Positions 60,588 to 64,000 of a stretch of 64,000 nt of DNA are shown in pieces (the first letter of the stretch is position 1; every line of letters starts with the position of its first letter). The translations under genes were made by a program, and so were the position numbers. This stretch comes from Eudorina sp. 2006-703-Eu-15. Lineage: Eukaryota; Chlorophyta; Chlorophyceae; Chlamydomonadales; Volvocaceae. Under the pieces are notes generated by a model. The model was given only the letters and a program-made list of their open reading frames with translations, searched no databases and had not been told where the DNA came from. The DNA lies in assembly GCA_003117195.1 (NCBI GenBank), contig BDSI01000229.1, positions 1 through 64,000 of the forward strand. The letters are read 5' to 3'.

Positions 60588-61460
60588 TCAGCGGGCTTTG
60601 GCCTTGTGGGCGCCCTTGCGACGACTGCTCGGGCGCTTCTCCTCCAGGCGCTGCGTGTACGACAGGCCAGGAGTCGAGGGTGCCGCCGAAGCAGACGCCG
60701 CAGACGCCTTCGAATGCCAGGTCCCCGTGCCCCGATCCACAGCATTCTTTGTGCTGTACGATGCGGCAGTGACGCCGCTCCCACAGCTCTCACTCTTCAC
60801 CTCGGCACCCGCCCCCGCTGACGGTACATCACAGCACGGCGACGCCGACGTAGCTTGCGGGCGCTGCTGAGGTATCTCAGCCGTCGCCAGCACCGGCTCT
60901 GCAGGAAGCGCGGCTGCGTCGGACGCGCCCAAGGGATGCACTCCATTGGCGAGCGAGCCCGAAGTGCTCAGAAGCTGCTTGCCTCCGTCCGAAGCAGCGA
61001 CCGGTGACTCCAGGGACACCACAAAGGGGGCCCCCGGGACTGCGGGCTCGTGCAGTAGCTCTGCAGCCCCATCCTCAGCGTCCGTCAGGGTGCGGGCTGA
61101 CACGCCAGCAGCCGTGGCGCCAGCGCCGCCGGGGAACGCCACCTGGGTCAGCCCGGGGCCAGGGCTCACGTTGTCATCCTGCGATCCGGGTTCCACTCCA
61201 AGCTGCAAAGCGCTGGACTCGCCCCTTCGCGAGTCACTGCCGTCCGGCGGTGGTGGCGCCTCTACCTCTGCGTACGGGGAAGATGCATCCACAGAGGCTG
61301 AAGGCGCCTCCGGAACTGGCTGTACGGGAGCGGCCACGGAGGTGCGAGGCCCGTGGCTGTCCTGCTCGAGCTGTGCGTGGTGCGCAAGAGTGCAACACGG
61401 AAGCTGCTCGGCGCCGGAAGGAGCCTGTTGCACATTGGGCGTTGCAACGAATGGGGACAA
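60588..61460 (-). CDS. Hypothetical Ala/Ser/Pro-rich protein segment (possible terminal exon)
   Basis: A 290-codon frame is open on the - strand, ending in a stop at 60588-60590. It has no ATG near its 5' end, so if real it is the last exon of a longer gene; an AG acceptor near 61365 would give about 255 codons. Composition is low-complexity Ala, Ser, Pro, Gly and Glu without hydrophobic domains. Only the C-terminus is distinctive: TPGLSYTQRLEEKRPSSRRK followed by GAHKAKAR, a basic tail that could bind nucleic acid or act in targeting. No family is recognised. In GC-rich DNA such frames can arise by chance. Confidence 0.35.
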   Translation of the reverse strand: MSPFVATPNVQQAPSGAEQLPCCTLAHHAQLEQDSHGPRTSVAAPVQPVPEAPSASVDASSPYAEVEAPPPPDGSDSRRGESSALQLGVEPGSQDDNVSPGPGLTQVAFPGGAGATAAGVSARTLTDAEDGAAELLHEPAVPGAPFVVSLESPVAASDGGKQLLSTSGSLANGVHPLGASDAAALPAEPVLATAEIPQQRPQATSASPCCDVPSAGAGAEVKSESCGSGVTAASYSTKNAVDRGTGTWHSKASAASASAAPSTPGLSYTQRLEEKRPSSRRKGAHKAKAR

Positions 61461-62750
61461 GATTGAGCTTATTGCTCGACGTGGCCGCGAACAAAGCTTC
61501 GGGATTGCAACTCATACGGCGGCATTCTTCACCAAAAATTACCCGTAACGCGCTGTTGCATGTGCGCGTTGTTCCGGGCAAGTCGTTTCTGACGATGGCA
61601 ACGGTCGCAACCGCCGAACATAAGCACATCTGAGTCATGCAGACACAGGTCGCACGCGAGGCCCTACCTGGTGATGATTAGATGCTTTTGCATTTGTGAT
61701 CGCCAAATGCAGTCCAGCGAGCAACAGTTGCGCTAAAACCTCAAGCAGTCCCGCACTCAGACCAGCCAAGGCGCCAGCAGCATAGAAAAGGTATCCAACG
61801 ATGCCCTCCTGTGTGATATACGTCCTGTCATTTGTCGCGCATGCACCGAAGGTGTCAGTCTGTGCAGGTCTTTGCGAGCGTCCGAACCTACCCGACTTCC
61901 GGAAGCTGCTTGAAGCATCATCTTCAAAACAAGAGGTTCAACTAACGCAAGGCCTGCACCTGCCGCAGGGGCACGAAGCTTCACGTCCACGAGTGGACTG
62001 TAACAACATGAAGATACAAATAACGTTTGTAGTCAAGAAGGTGATTATGATATGGCATTTAGTGCCATTGCTCGTTCTAAATACAGGCCTTGTACGGTAC
62101 GGACGGAACGGCGGTTAGGGTTCACCAAGAGCTCAAGAACTTGATGGACATTTGCTATCTGTTGATAGTTGAGAAGATATTTTTGTAGCAAAATCGTCCA
62201 TGGGCCCTATACCCGTTGGGTCCCCCATCCTATTGCGGGAATGGGGGATGAAGCTTTGGTTTTATGTGTTTCCAGCTGAGCACAAGTGCATGGTGGAGAA
62301 CGGCATAGAGAAGATCAGGGTTTAGGGTTTTAAAGTCACCCGATGCTGGCCGTTTCCGTGCTGGAATGAGGTGTCGAGCATGCGCCTTCCCATACGTGGA
62401 AGCATACATTGCACACATGACTGAATTAGGGATTTCGGATGTAAGGATTGCTCTGAGTTGGGCTCGGGGTACGTACATTAGACACCGGAAGCATGCTGCA
62501 CCTCGGGGCTGTGTGTGTCGCACTCACTGCAGCGCGCTTTGACGCGAACCCACGGTCTCGGGGGCAGTAGCGGATGGTAAGGGGAAGGTTGGGGCTGGTA
62601 TATGTGGCTAGGGAGCAAAACAGCAGTGGCAATCGTTTTCCTGGAGGGATCCCCTTTCCTCCTTCACCTTGACGCGACCCCCCCCCCGTTGCCTCTTACC
62701 TGGCCCCAAAGGCAACGGAGAAGTCACTGTTATGTACGTCACTGAGTCTG
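61461..62750. other. 1.3-kb region without a recognised gene
   Basis: Moderate GC, with no family or RNA gene recognised. A short AGGGTTTAGGGTTTTAAAG run near 62319-62337 resembles two telomere-type repeats but is too short to call. Confidence 0.45.
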
Positions 62751-62759
62751 GCAACGGCA

Positions 62760-63150
62760 ACAGCCCTGGAGCACCTGGCTGGTTGGCGCTGGGTTAGACA
62801 AGTGGCGCAGGAGCTTGGCCGGACGTCCCCCATGGCCGTACCCGTCACCGCCGCCGCCGCGGCTTCCCCACTGGGATAGGGAGGGATGGCATTGAATGCT
62901 TCGGACGGACGGCGATCACCGCGCACGAGGGGCGGCGGCGTTCGAGGTGGGCCGTCGGAGGGGGCGGCGGGGCCTGTGGGGGACCTGGGGCATGTGGGCA
63001 GGTGCTGTGGGGGCGATTGCGGTCTGCCAGCATCCCCCACGAGGTGGGTGTTCCGTGTGGGGGCGATTGGGGTCTGGGACGGGGGAGGGTCGCGGGGGCA
63101 TGCCCCCGCCCTGTCATTTATATCGTGCTGCGATGGAGGTCCATCGGTCG
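62760..63150. repeat. GC-rich tandem duplication, copy 1
   Basis: The segment runs from CAGCCCTGGAGCACCTGGCT through GGCATTGAATGCTTCGGACG to CATTTATATCGTGCTGCGAT. The same order recurs at 63581-64000, spaced 821 bp at the start and 852 bp further in because of about 31 extra bases in copy 2. Confidence 0.93.
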
Positions 63151-63580
63151 CGCTGTGTGGGGGGTCGCGGGGGTCGAGGTCTGATGTCAGAGGGGGCCGT
63201 TGGGACCCTCCGGGTACGTGGGGCATACGGGAAGGGACGTGTACGGCAACGTTGCCGTGCGTCATGCTGCTGTGGGGGCCTCTCTCCAGTCCCCAGTCCT
63301 GCCCTCCGGATCTAAAACCCAAAGGCCCCGGCCCGCCTGCCCCCGGCCCTGTCGCTGGATCGATGCGCAGGTCTCAGGAACGGCGGCGGCGGCAGCAGCC
63401 GCAGACAGCATCCGGCGCGTCGCGCAGGGCTCGCGGCGGCGGCGCAGCGGCGGCGCAGCAGGCGGTGGCGGCCCCTGGACCGCTCGCTGGCGAGCGCAGG
63501 GCTCGCTCGCAGGCGGCCGGCACCTTCCCCGTGGGAGGCTGGACTGGCCAACCGCGACGTGGGCGGCCATCACCACGGCT

Positions 63581-64000
63581 ACAGCCCTGGAGCACCTGGC
63601 TGGTTGGCGCTGGGTTAGACAAGTGGCGCAGGAGCTTGGCCGGACGTCCCCCATGGCCGTACCCGTCACCGCCGCCGCCGCGGCTTCCCCAAAGGTGGGT
63701 TCCGGGTGTGGGGCGATTTGGTCTGGGATATGGAGGGATGGCATTGAATGCTTCGGACGGACGGCGATCACCGCGCACGAGGGGCGGCGGCGTTCGAGGT
63801 GGGCCGTCGGAGGGGGGCGGCGGGGCCTGTGGGGGACCTGGGGCATGTGGGCAGGTGCTGTGGGGGCGATTGGGGTCTGCCAGCATCCCCCACGAGGTGG
63901 GTGTTCCGTGTGGGGGCGATTGGGGTCTGGGACGGGGGAGGGTCGCGGGGGCATGCCCCCGCCCTGTCATTTATATCGTACTGCGATGGAGGTCCATCGG
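63581..64000. repeat. GC-rich tandem duplication, copy 2 (reaches window end)
   Basis: Near-identical to 62760-63150, with an insertion of about 31 bp around 63690-63730 and a few substitutions (for example ATCGTACTG for ATCGTGCTG). The copies are separated by a unique GC-rich segment. Frames within it are open on the - strand, but no protein family is visible. Confidence 0.93.

Noticed and set aside
1..64000. CRISPR arrays, bacterial operons or phage genes
   Set aside because: The direct repeats are satellites, microsatellites or duplications without regular spacers, and the genes are spliced eukaryotic genes.

Overview
This is nuclear DNA from a green alga, most likely a volvocalean (Chlamydomonas relative). 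Three things point there: a gametolysin-type peptidase with the QExxHxxGxxH zinc site, genes cut by many short introns, and very GC-rich introns in the second half. The species cannot be fixed from the sequence. All gene models below were built by hand, by joining open segments at GT/AG (once GC/AG) sites and requiring intron phase and protein-family continuity to agree.

Left part (1-36 kb, moderate GC, rich in TACGTA/CATGCA-type simple repeats): three genes for secreted proteins. A 17-bp satellite (1-~580) lies in an intron of a large gene on the + strand (815-12108, incomplete at both ends) made of repeated PAN/Apple-like modules in a four-exon unit: linker, A1, A2, B. A seven-exon lipocalin gene (20575-16377, - strand, 333 aa) follows. 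Divergent from it is a 20-exon gene (22178-36006, + strand, 1293 aa) coding for a signal peptide, a gametolysin (M11) domain, a Pro/Ser linker and eight WSC domains. Two short terminal-inverted-repeat elements lie here, one in lipocalin intron 1 and one just after the peptidase gene.

Middle (36-45 kb): a 5'-truncated, frameshifted LINE retrotransposon (37770-39332) with a 12-bp target-site duplication, about 3.7 kb with nothing recognised, then an intact, intronless RAE1/Gle2 WD40 gene (44112-43051, - strand).

Right part (45-64 kb, GC-rich): two housekeeping genes on the + strand: mitochondrial 3-methylcrotonyl-CoA carboxylase biotin-carrying subunit (45203-54027, 15 exons, 798 aa) and a PLP-dependent serine racemase/dehydratase (55027-58675, 8 exons, 340 aa). 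After these come a plastid-type 23S rRNA fragment (about 59321-59577), a low-complexity open frame on the - strand, and a GC-rich tandem duplication that runs off the window end.

The left genes plausibly act outside the cell (wall or matrix); the right genes are core metabolism. The most unusual features are the gametolysin-WSC8 mosaic and the PAN array, both built from symmetrical phase 1-1 exon modules.
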